Positions 33,001 to 42,465 of a stretch of DNA of 64,000 nt are shown here, piece after piece. Made by a program: the position numbers and the translations under genes. The DNA comes from Plenodomus lindquistii (Eukaryota; Ascomycota; Dothideomycetes; Pleosporales; Leptosphaeriaceae). Position 1 is the stretch's first letter. Each line of letters starts with the position of its first letter. The stretch spans positions 496,001 through 560,000 of the forward strand of contig JANUWI010000011.1 in NCBI GenBank assembly GCA_025504975.1, read 5' to 3'. The notes beneath the pieces are model-generated. The model did no database searches. It was not told the DNA's origin and saw only the letters and a program-made list of their open reading frames with translations.

Positions 33001-34486
33001 GAGAGACCCTGCGATCAGAGCTTGGATGATATTGGTCGCTTGTTTGATGAACAAGCTCGGTTTATCTCCCCACAAGATTTGGTACTGGCGGATGACGCAT
33101 GCCTTGACTTGTGCAGGAAATGAGACGGTCATGGGCAGGCGGCCAGGCTTTTCGGACTTGGTAACATCGCAAAATGCTTGCGTATTCGTTTTCGCCTCAT
33201 CTGAGTGGGCGTATTCAAGCTCCTCATCCATGTTGCTTTTGATGTGGGATGCAAGGTAGGCCGCCTGTATGTCGCTATTGTTGCGAGGGAATCTGGACTT
33301 GAAGCCAGGCTTGATTTTGCGTTCGCTAGGCACTGTCACGCCGGTGAGGTAATCCGCGACATTTGCGCCTGCACCACAGACAAAGCCGTGCGACTCCATG
33401 AATGGTTGTGCATCCTCTTGTGGACCATAGTAGATCTGCTTGCCCTCATCAAGGACCAAGACCTTGTCAAACAGGTTGTAGATGCCATTGCCGGCTTGGT
33501 ATAGAGTCACAATGGTAGTCATACCCAAGGTATCCGTTAAGCAGCGGAGAGCACGCGTGAAGTCTAGCGCAGTGGAAGCGTCTAAGCCACGTGTCGAATT
33601 ATCCCAGCAGATAATGCTAGCGCGAGTTGCGAGCGTTTCAACGATTGAGACTCGTTTACGTTCACCACCCGAGACACCCCTCACGTATGCGTCGCCGACC
33701 TTTGTATCGTTCGTGTGCGATATGCCCATGGATTCAAGGAGGAAGCTCTTGAACTTCTGTCGAATTTCTGCTTGGGTGCCGGCCTTGAGAGCATTTGGCA
33801 TATTGAGGCGAGTCGCAAAGTCTATGGTCTCTCCTACTGTGAGCGTTGGATAGAATAATTCCTCTTCGTTATTGATGACGATACTGCCGCGAAACTGTTG
33901 GGCCTCATCGGCATTGAGTGAACCAAAGTGGATGTCTCCATCAACTTGTGCGTATCTGTTGACTCAATTAGACCGGTACAAGCTTTGGAGAGTGACATAC
34001 GAACCCGTTACGCTTGTTGGCCAATATTTTGAGTAAGGTCGAACATCCCGATCCAGGACGTCCAAGGACAAGCAACATCTCTCCTGGTCGCACACATCCT
34101 GAACTAGACTCCAATATGGTCTTGAGGGCTGGCTTTGCTCGAAAATCCTTTGAGAGCTGCAAGAGGTCGAACTGGCTGACGACGTTCTCCTTGAAGCGTT
34201 CGTCTGCTGGAATTACCTTCACAGTGAGATCCGTCCATGTGACACCAAGTTTGCGCTGTTTAGCTAGGTCGTTGAGCTGAAAGTCTTCCACTTCGTCGGA
34301 CAACCTCCACTTCTCGACATGGGTTGAGATTGAACTGCTGGAGCTCCTCTCATTGGTAGTTGTGGGATCGTCTGGGTGTGACTTCTCTTCTAAGAAACCT
34401 GAATTTGTTGGGCTGGCCATTAAAGGATTGTCATCGTCGCGAAGCGGTCCACGTGAGCCAGGGGTGGCTCCTTCGGGACTCTCCAT
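30029..34486 (-). CDS. PDR-type (ABC-G) full-size transporter
   Basis: Four exons (34486-34005, 33955-32583, 32531-31872, 31815-30029) give 1433 aa in the order NBD1-TMD1-NBD2-TMD2. NBD1: Walker A GRPGSGCST (142-150), signature VSGGERKR, Walker B followed by STRGLD. NBD2: GSSGAGKTTLL split by the third intron, LSVEQRKR, then LDEPTSGLD. The Cys in Walker A of NBD1 and the altered second signature are normal for fungal PDR pumps. The first donor is GTTCGT rather than the nearby GTATGT, because only it restores 'NGYAQVDGDIHFG'. TMD2 ends with a large 'GGGNQTCAQYL' extracellular loop and a Lys-rich tail. Within the cluster it probably exports the anthraquinone or protects the producer. Confidence 0.92.
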
Positions 34487-35519
34487 TGTGAAGATGTATA
34501 GGCAAAGTTGAACTCGCAGTGATGGTTACGTCGCAGACGCTAAACATCAAAGATTGGAAGATTGAAAAGAATATCCATTTCGATGAGGCTGTTGGTAGCT
34601 CGAGTTATTAGTATACTATGGCAAAGCGAATGTGTCGCGAATGGCGATGGCTACAGAGAGTCGGAGATGCGTGAATCGGGTTCGTGTCTGTGGATCGGCG
34701 GACCAATCCTCGACGCGAGACGGTTGAGAAGGCCACCGCGGACGCCGTAGAATTGTCTGCGAGCGGCCATCGGTGTTTGTTTGTTAGGCGTTCAGTGTAC
34801 AAAGGGACAGGCAAGGCGACGCTCGGGACCGTGAGTTCCGTTGCCCGCAAGCTTGACTGGTTGTGACTAGCAGCGGCAGCTACCGCAGCGCAGAACGGCG
34901 TTCTTGGCAACCGATGTGCTTAATCGAACGCTCCATGCAGCAAATGCTAGGGTACGATGCACCGCGCCTTGTTGCTTTGCATGTGTTTGTAGCTAAATGT
35001 CGGATGAGTACAACTTCCGCTCTGCGACGCGCCTTGACTCTGCCACGATTGGCATGACGTTTGATATACGTCACGACTCACTTGAGGACACGGCGGCTTT
35101 CTTAGCGAACTCTGTCAAGGGTTGATATGTCCCGTAGTGGACAAAGTGATATCTGTGAGTATCACTAGTGTGTGTTGGCTTGACGTTGAGCGTTGTGTAG
35201 GTACTATTGTATGTATCTACTACCTGTGGATGACCTCTTAAGGTCACGTGACGGGGTGCAGGGAGCGCTTACGCAGAAAGTTCTTCAACAGCGGCGCAGC
35301 TAGACGTGCCTACCCGTGATCGATCAGCAATAAAGTGTTGTATGAGAAAAGTGGAGTAACAGTGTAATCTATTGAATCTGTCGAGTGGGCTATCTATATA
35401 GTCCATAAGCTAAACCTACTTCGGATGAGTAAACAATCCACCTCCGCCGTTACCTTCCGAGTTGGCATAGCCAAGTAGGTGCTAAGGATGAACCTTCCAA
35501 CATAAAGTACATAGACTCT
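34487..35519. promoter_or_regulatory. Promoter of the ABC transporter and spacer
   Basis: About 1 kb between the transporter start and the 3' end of the AflR-like gene. The only distinct site noticed is a 10-bp palindrome at 35243-35252. Confidence 0.4.
35243..35252. promoter_or_regulatory. GTCACGTGAC palindrome (E-box / bZIP-bHLH candidate)
   Basis: A perfect palindrome with a CACGTG core, the type bound by bHLH and some bZIP factors. It is 757 bp before the transporter ATG and 270 bp past the AflR-like stop, so relevance is uncertain. Confidence 0.3.
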
Positions 35520-36944
35520 CTAACATTCCTTCAGTGCGTTACGCACGCTTGCAGACAGCGAGCTGAGACTATTACGCACATCAGTCTCGACCAAGTCCAG
35601 CGTGCGGTCAGAGATGGGCGTCAGCTGCGCCTCGCCGCACACAGTATGTATCGAGTTATTCCGTATCGTAGCCTTTTGAACAAAATCATTGCTTTCCTTC
35701 CGCTCCAGTACGGGTTGACGATCCAATAATCCTGCTGACAGACCAGAGTCTCTTCGGGGTGAGGACAGACTCTTCAGCCTCGAGGACAATTGAGTTATGA
35801 GCCTTTGCACAAGGTGCAGTTCACGTAGCACGTGCTGCTTTGCTTGTCGGCGAGCATTTTGATCCACTGTGCACACCGTGCTTTCATCTTCTCCTGAGGG
35901 GGCGGCGTCGGAGCCATTCAATGCTGCGGCGGATGCATATCTTGGCAGCATTTTCATGGTGATCAGCAGCGAGATCATAATGAGAAGCCTGTCCCGCATA
36001 CAGAGCACGCACGCTAGGATTTTTAGAGTAGCCTGGATAATCTCCTTGTTCTTCGCAAGTATTCTCTGTGTTGTGACACAGCCGGTGTCCGACGGATCCG
36101 GACATGGGTTCTTGTTCACGTCTTTGAGCAAGTCTAGAGCTTTGTCTAGACAGCTGCAGCTTGACGAGGTACCGGCAACGTTTTCAAGTCTCTGATGTGG
36201 TACAGAAGCAGCCGATTGGGTTGTCTCGAGCTGTGGGCGACCAGTGACTACGGCTGCTGATGGCGTGGTGCTCGTCGATGCACTCCCATGATGTAGTGAA
36301 GGCGACACTAGCGATGTCGCTGATGACGACAAGGACGGCAATGTGAAGGCAGATACATTTGAGCCTGTCTCTGCGGGAACGATGCTTGTCGACGCGACAT
36401 GCGATGCTGTGGGCAGCAGATGCGCTGTCAGGGTAGACCCTGCGCTCTCGCATGTGTCCCAATCCATCATATTCGCGTATATAGGGTCGTCCATGTTCCC
36501 CAGAACATCGAGACAATCATCCCATATGAACGGCACATTGTTTCCGCCATCGAAACTCGCATCATGTGAAGTTTGCGTATTCAGCGCATCTGTCATGCGG
36601 AACCGTGAGTGCTCTGGAGCGAAGCCATCAAAGACATTTGGAGTCGAGGACAACGATGTCGTGTCGGCGAGAAAGTCGTCGATTGCATGACTGTCGCTGG
36701 TATTGTGGGAGGATGCGCTCACTGTCCCTGATTGACTCCGCGCCCTGGGGATGCGACCCGGTCGTCTGGAATGAAGATAAAAACACGATATGCCCTTCGT
36801 TTCACAGCGCAAGCACGACGGCTTTTCTTTGGTACAGCGTACTTTCGATCTTGCGCACGACTGACAACAGTCGCGCAGTTTTCGGCCTGCAGGTCGGGTG
36901 GGCGCGCCGTCTGTGGGTTGGAGAGGGTCAGCGGGCAGACTCAT
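35520..36944 (-). CDS. AflR-like Zn2Cys6 transcription factor
   Basis: A 474-aa intronless gene from the ATG at 36944. The frame runs 18 codons further upstream, but the later ATG fits the family better. The binuclear zinc cluster occupies residues 27-54 (CX2CX6CX6CX2CX6C: CQSC, RC, SC, LRC, SC). It is followed by a basic linker 'RRPGRIPRARS', as in AflR, where this segment joins the cluster to the dimerisation region. The middle is Ser/Thr-rich. The C-terminal part with 'ACVLCMRDRLLIMISLLI' and 'LRELHLVQRLITQLSSRL' matches the AflR-family regulatory domain. AflR binds TCGN5CGA. Such a site is present 375 bp before its own start and in the NmrA/SDR promoter. With the AflS-like protein it is the likely pathway activator (MdpE type). 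Confidence 0.88.
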   Translation of the reverse strand: MSLPADPLQPTDGAPTRPAGRKLRDCCQSCARSKVRCTKEKPSCLRCETKGISCFYLHSRRPGRIPRARSQSGTVSASSHNTSDSHAIDDFLADTTSLSSTPNVFDGFAPEHSRFRMTDALNTQTSHDASFDGGNNVPFIWDDCLDVLGNMDDPIYANMMDWDTCESAGSTLTAHLLPTASHVASTSIVPAETGSNVSAFTLPSLSSSATSLVSPSLHHGSASTSTTPSAAVVTGRPQLETTQSAASVPHQRLENVAGTSSSCSCLDKALDLLKDVNKNPCPDPSDTGCVTTQRILAKNKEIIQATLKILACVLCMRDRLLIMISLLITMKMLPRYASAAALNGSDAAPSGEDESTVCTVDQNARRQAKQHVLRELHLVQRLITQLSSRLKSLSSPRRDSGLSAGLLDRQPVLERKESNDFVQKATIRNNSIHTVCGEAQLTPISDRTLDLVETDVRNSLSSLSASVRNALKEC

Positions 36945-37318
36945 ATTGGTCACGATCACTTTCCACCACGCAGACACTATACCAACTGGCGGGCACACTC
37001 TTTAGTATCGCACCTAGCCTGCTACCTTGCCCTAGAGGCCTCTTTTACAGAACCATGGCGTCTGTGGGGTTAGTGCCTCTGACGAGACAGGCAGCGTCCA
37101 GACTTGGACTACTACCGCCACAGTTTATCAGTACGTATCGTTCACTGCACAAAGCGTGGGATGCCTAGGGTACGCGATTCTCTGCTAGATCTTGGTCGAC
37201 CGGAGCTGTCGACCGATGCGCATATGTGGAAGCATGGACCAATCTGCGTCGAAGTACCCTCGTACATGCTGCTGCTGCTGACATGGGTAACGTAAGACCG
37301 AACCTTAAGCCATACTAA

Positions 37319-37329
37319 TCGAGTTACGA
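37319..37329. promoter_or_regulatory. TCGN5CGA motif upstream of the AflR-like gene
   Basis: TCGAGTTACGA fits the AflR consensus exactly. It is 375 bp before the AflR-like start, suggesting self-regulation. Chance occurrence cannot be excluded. Confidence 0.35.
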
Positions 37330-37419
37330 TGAGCAGCTCTCCTCAGCCCTAATTTAGACGATATTGGACACGCCGTTGCTGGCACAAACACACTTTAACA
37401 CAAACATCACGCTAAAAAC

Positions 37420-37584
37420 ATGTCCGCCTACCGTCAACGCGACGACCAGGCAGCCTATGTAGACTTCACGCGCATGATTTTAAGTGAAAAATCATTCAAA
37501 ACACTAGGTCAGCTGGGAACTCCCATTATCTCCCAGAATCGGCAGGGCGTTCCGTACATGCAGCTTGGCAGATTTCAGGGATAG
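37420..37584 (+). CDS. Short hypothetical frame (54 aa)
   Basis: ATG at 37420 follows an A-rich leader with a purine at -3 (AACATG-type context), and the frame runs 54 codons to TAG. The peptide starts MSAYRQRDDQAAYVDF and has mixed, protein-like composition without a signal peptide or helix. It could be a first exon, a microprotein or chance. I recognise no family. It sits between the AflR-like and EthD genes. Confidence 0.2.
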   Translation: MSAYRQRDDQAAYVDFTRMILSEKSFKTLGQLGTPIISQNRQGVPYMQLGRFQG

Positions 37585-38008
37585 AATCCGTCAGCCACGT
37601 TACGAGGCCACCAAGGCCTGACATTCGATTGCGAAACCTTGTTAAGGCCAGAAGACTTGATTGCTAGATCGGATCTTGCAGTGCCTAGTACCATTACGGT
37701 TACATCCGACCTGAACGCCTCAAACAACGCACCGCTATCCATTGCTCGGCTAATAGATAGGCGAAGGAGTGTTTGTCCAGATCTTAGCATTCAGAGTACC
37801 GTCCACACGATCTCTTCCGTTCCAAAACGCAAACCAGTTTTTAAAGCCAGCACAAGTGCGCATGAACGTACGTCGTGTAAGCAAATCACAGACTGCGTTC
37901 CACATTGGGGGCAATCGTAAGCAACTCAGCACAAAACCGATGTTCCTTTCAAGCTGGAGCAGTGAGCACCATTCTTGCCCACCCATTCGCTTGTTTGAGC
38001 GTCGTCTA

Positions 38009-38549
38009 CTACTGCAATGATGACCATGGCGCATTCATGTCTTTCCGAGCTACATCGCCATTGACCCACTCCTCGATCCACCCAATCGTCATTCTAATTG
38101 CGTCAGTATTTCAACGATACGACGACAATTTCTCCCACTTTTGTTCTGGCGCAGCTGACTCACCGGCTTCTCTTGGTGTCAGCAAAGTTCTCATGATCGG
38201 CAAACAAGTGCTCCTTGTACCACGGATCATCCTTCATCATCTTGTAGTGCTCCAGACTCTCAAAAACCACTTGACTAAAGCAGTCGTAATCTGCTACATT
38301 GGTCATTTGTCGGTCGTACAGGACTGTCATGAGATCCCTGGTCTCTTTGGGGTTGTGGATTACGGTCCAACGTTTGACGCCGTATTTTATCATGAGGTCT
38401 TTGGTTAATGGCGCAGAGGTCTCGATCATATGACGGCGGTAGTCCTCTTCGCTCATCCCGGGCTTACGATAGCCCAGTATCGTTAGGCAAAGGTATTTGC
38501 TCGGTGGCAGCTTTTCGCTGGCATTCGTTTCAGCTGGCGAGGTCGACAT
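38009..38549 (-). CDS. EthD-domain protein, candidate atrochrysone carboxylate decarboxylase
   Basis: Two exons (38549-38164, 38093-38009) give 156 aa. The GTGAGT donor overlaps an in-frame stop that would otherwise end the protein early. Splicing adds 'MTIGWIEEWVNGD', the usual family ending. The EthD domain covers about residues 20-120: 'YLCLTILGYRKPGMSEEDYRRHM', 'HAPL'-type 'TSAPLTKDLM', 'YDCFSQVVFESLE', 'DPWYKEHLFADHENFAD' (parts). Small EthD proteins of anthraquinone clusters are the decarboxylases that turn atrochrysone carboxylic acid into the anthrone precursor (TpcK/GedI/MdpH N-terminal type). Here it is separate from the DUF1772 protein, unlike cases where both lie in one locus. The start at 38549 is chosen over an upstream ATG at 38639 because the family begins there. 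Confidence 0.85.
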
Positions 38550-39468
38550 AGCTATCAAGTTGAGGTAAGATTCTTGGTTGTGAGTGTCGCAGATGTTGTA
38601 GAGTAGGCCAAGATTTTGCCTCTTGTAAGAAGACGGCATTGGAGGCAGAATTATTGATTACCCCGGGCACGGCACGCTAAATTCGAACTGAGTCGAGGTT
38701 TAGGTACCATAGGTACATCGAAAGAATTGCCCTTGAAACCACACGATCTCTTTCGGGGACCTTGACACTGGTCCGACGGAGGCTGACCAGTGACTTTGCT
38801 TCTCCGTGCATCTTATCGGTGCAACAACAGAAATAGCATAATGGTACGTAATTTGTGCACATGTCATCACCAATCTAAATTTTCCCATGTTTCCCTGGTA
38901 CATTCAGATCTGTGCACCGGCCCACGTTGGTCCAATAATAGGCCGCAACATGTACGGCATGCGACATGCTTTGCTCCGAAGAAACCTACCGAAGCCGATC
39001 TAACTCAACTCAACCAAATCCGTAAGTCGCTCAAGACGGATACCGACTGAGATTACGTTTGTTATCGGGGGTACATGGTAGGCCGGGTATGTTCAAGGCT
39101 CGATGGAAATGTGCACTCTCTTGCGATGCTCACCCGTGAAGACTTCGCATGGTCAGCAATTACAGACATACTGAGCCCGTGAACCCAGCAAACCTGTTCA
39201 TCTGCCACGCAACTAGACATGTAATATACTACGTGTCAAATGACACAGATAGGTCGATTGCTCGATCGCTGTTCATCTCAAGTCAATCGTCATGGTAATG
39301 ATGTGACCGGATCCTTGAACCATCACCTCAAGTTCATGAACTTATGTCGCGCCCTTAAAGTGGCATAGCCACATCCTCTTCAGATTCACATCTAATATGA
39401 CAAAAGGGGCACGATGAAAAAGCTATGAACAATGTGGTATCCCGGAGCCTGAAGAGCGATTGAACAAT
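38550..39468. promoter_or_regulatory. 5' flank of the EthD gene, 3' flank of AflS-like gene
   Basis: No gene seen. A short plus-strand frame at 38790-39050 is featureless. No exact TCGN5CGA site noticed. Confidence 0.35.
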
Positions 39469-40912
39469 CTATACGAGCTTCCTAGGCCCAGCGAATGATT
39501 GATATTGAACGGCTAATCCTACTGTTGCTCCATCGACCGATCGGAGACGATTGGTAACCATCAATCTTCCATGCGCATCGCAGATGCTCTCAGTCAGTTG
39601 GAATAGCTCCGTGACCTCTACGGCACTTCTCTGGTTCAACCGCATCTCTACAAAATCTAGTATGCGAGCTTGAACCTCCAAATTTACTGCTACTGATCCT
39701 GGCTCCGGGAGCATGGCCGGGGCCAGAATCAACACGGCAGACGGATTTGCCTGTAGGATACTGTAGTGGGACTTGAGCTCGGTGGTCAAAAGCTCTTGAG
39801 GGGTGAGCCCATCCGTGCTCCTGGCATTGAAAAAGGGTTGGACGATGTATACGGCCGCGTCTCTAACCGCCTGTTGTGTTGTCGGCTTTCTCCTCGAGAT
39901 GTTGACGCGACGGCTGACGGCTGAATCTTCTTCGGATTCTCCAGGCCTCGCCACGGCTGAATCACCAGGTGTATAGTCGTATGTTTGGACGATTACGCGC
40001 AGGGCACTAGAAACACGAGCAAGAGCCCAGGATGCACGAGTATATCTATCGCAGATCTGAGATGTGTGAGTCAGGGACGCCCATCCGTTGCAAAGCAATC
40101 AATCTTCATAAAGACTTACGTGTACAACTGATGCTTCTCCCAAAGTATGCCAATTCAGTAGATTAGCCAGAACTATCACATCTTGTTTGATGCCGCCAAC
40201 ACTATCGCAGTATGCCATCCACTGCCTGTTGAGCTGAGGCTCCTGAGCACGATCTGAAGCGAATTGCTCGACACATTTCAGTGCAATCTTGTTCGGACTC
40301 CCATTTTCTTGGCTCGAAGGAAATAGCGCTATGTTCAACGCTGAGGGAGCGACGCGATTTGCTAGAAACATAGTCGCATCGAAATACACCAGCTCATTCG
40401 TGAAGGAGGACGAAAGAGGCGTATGTGCAACATGACCAATCTGCGGCTCATGCAAAAATCCTGCCGTTGCCGTCATCCTCACGACTCGACTGAGGGTACG
40501 CGTGGAGACATCGGCCAACTCTGCGAGCTCTTCGAAGGAAATGCTTTCGCTCAAAGGCACATATGCAATGATCTGGTACTCCCCAAGCCATTTCAGACAT
40601 GCCAATAGTTCGTGCTGCGATTCCGTTGAGTTAGGGAACTTCTACCAGAGTAAATCCAGTTGGTCGTACCTGATAGGCCATGCGGCGAATGAAACAACTT
40701 GGGCCGGCCAAAAGTGTTTCGAGGCGCGTTGCGATGCCACAAAGATTATTTCGGGTGATTGATATCTCATCTTGCGAATTGACGGGTGACTGAATGAAAT
40801 CTCTAAACGGCTCGTCTGGATTATGGCTACGACTATCGTCGCAAAGAGCCTTCAGGGTCTTTGCAGCAACGGTGAGGTCCGAGCACAGAGCATCTAGGTG
40901 AACCAAGTCCAT
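39469..40912 (-). CDS. AflS/AflJ-like pathway co-regulator (O-methyltransferase fold)
   Basis: Three exons (40912-40670, 40614-40120, 40056-39469) give 441 aa, close to the usual 430-440 of AflS. All junctions are phase 0, with donors GTACGA and GTAAGT. Residues 82-165 hold the winged-helix of O-methyltransferase-like proteins: 'ACLKWLGEYQIIAYVPL', 'FEELAELADVSTRTLSRVVRM', 'AGFLHEPQIGHVAHTPLS' (each in parts). The S-adenosylmethionine GxGxG motif expected later is absent, as in AflS, so it is probably not an enzyme. The last part has 'LTPQELL' and 'LFQLTESICDAHGRLMV'. AflS works as a partner that changes AflR binding. With the AflR-like factor 2.5 kb away the pair mirrors aflR-aflS and mdpE-mdpA. 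It is divergent to the FAD monooxygenase. Confidence 0.85.
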
Positions 40913-42465
40913 GGCAAGAAGAAATAGCTAAACAAGTCAATCTACACTGATAACGACATGACCCAAGAAGAATCTGTGTATACGTAGCGGAAAGGGCCTT
41001 GCGTTTCGCCTGCCTGTTGATTCCTTTCTCTCGGCATCTTGGCAGCGGATTCGATCATTACCAGAGCATGCAAAGTTCTTACTTGTGGGGTGTACGTTCA
41101 CCGGAAAGGTAACAAACAAAGTTCCCATGGTACATTTGATGTTTTGGGCAATTTTCAAGGATTACATGCATCGGAGCGTGGGGCTTTCCCGAACTATAAC
41201 TGCTAGACCGCTCGGGTAAGCACCAACACGGCAGGCAGGCGCCGTCGTGGCTTAAGCCTCTTACCCCACGGAGTCGTTTAACGGTTTTTTGGAGAATGCA
41301 TCGTTTTCAGCTGATGACATATATGTTACGACATCAATCACTATTATCATCCGAGCTTCACCAATCCGCATATGGTCCAGAATCACCGAAAGTGTAACGG
41401 CGTTTACTTCGCCAGACTTTATAATGTGACTGTTCCGCGATTTTGCAGCAAAATAACGCACGTTACGTACTTTGCAGGATAGCCGAAGATATCAGGCGAA
41501 CAGTGACGGTGCACTGTTGCCTGTGAGCGTATAGCTTCGCAGTCAGACTATTCCACTATGACGGTCCTCCCAGTCTTACCAACGAGAGCGTACCGAGCGA
41601 GCTAGGTAATTGTAAGTGAGTGAACACATTGGTTGATCCGCAATTCAACAAGATAAGGGTCAATAGCCAATTGAGATGGTAGTTCAAGGACGCATTACAA
41701 CGTTAAACATCATTGGACGCCTAATTACAAAAGACTGATCCTTCCCCCGGTCAAAATAGCCGAACATCTCCACCCACCGCTGAGCCGTGTCAGTCCAGGC
41801 CGACTCACATAACCCTAAATCGACTCAAGATCAGTGTAATCGCACCATATATGCAGATTCAGGCCCTCTAATCCTCCTAGGAAATGTGTCAGCACGCCAC
41901 AAAACCATATACCTACATGACATACCCAACTCGCCGCTGATTGGTAGTGCCTGCAACCAGGATTCAGCCGAGCTGAGATCCATCCTCTTGTACCCATCTT
42001 GAACGTGAAATGCACCGTCGGTGCCAGTCCCGCCCAATCAGACTACTCTACCATCCATCAACTATAACCCGTCGGCGGCATCTTTCCCACGAGCGGCTTA
42101 GACAGCCCTGTACACCTCAGACTACGCAGTGCAGCATGCTCAATCACCCCTTCATGGCGCAAGCGTCAGGCCCAATTCGCAATATTTCCTAACCCCGCAA
42201 TGTCTCATGCAGCCGCATACGCGCTTCCCCAACCATGAACCAATGGACTCGGATCGTATCCAAACCATCCATCATGACAAGATTTCTCAAGCGGATGGAT
42301 TGCTGACAGATAAAAAGCAAACAACATGCACACACTGACCCAAAAAAAAAACGCAGTCAGCATCTAGCTCTCACTCCCACACACACAGCCAGCCGTCAGC
42401 CACTACATTTGTGCCACAAGACATTTCCCACCGTCCAGCCCTGAGCCCACACAACCAGAACAACT
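40913..42465. promoter_or_regulatory. Bidirectional promoter, AflS-like / FAD monooxygenase
   Basis: About 1.55 kb without a supported gene. Frames of 60-73 codons here lack family features. A near-match TCGTTTAACGG (one base off the AflR consensus) lies close to 41272. Confidence 0.4.

Larger units (their letters stand above)
36945..38008. promoter_or_regulatory. Promoter of the AflR-like gene and spacer
   Basis: Contains a TCGN5CGA site at 37319, a 54-codon frame at 37420 and, further right, minus-strand frames (37575-37790, 37750-38034) that look protein-like in places but match no family I know. Confidence 0.4.

Noticed and set aside
33995..34005. GTATGT donor for the first ABC-transporter intron (at 34000)
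   Set aside because: It leaves the wrong phase for the acceptor at 33956. The GTTCGT donor at 34004 restores the conserved NGY..VDGDIHFG block.
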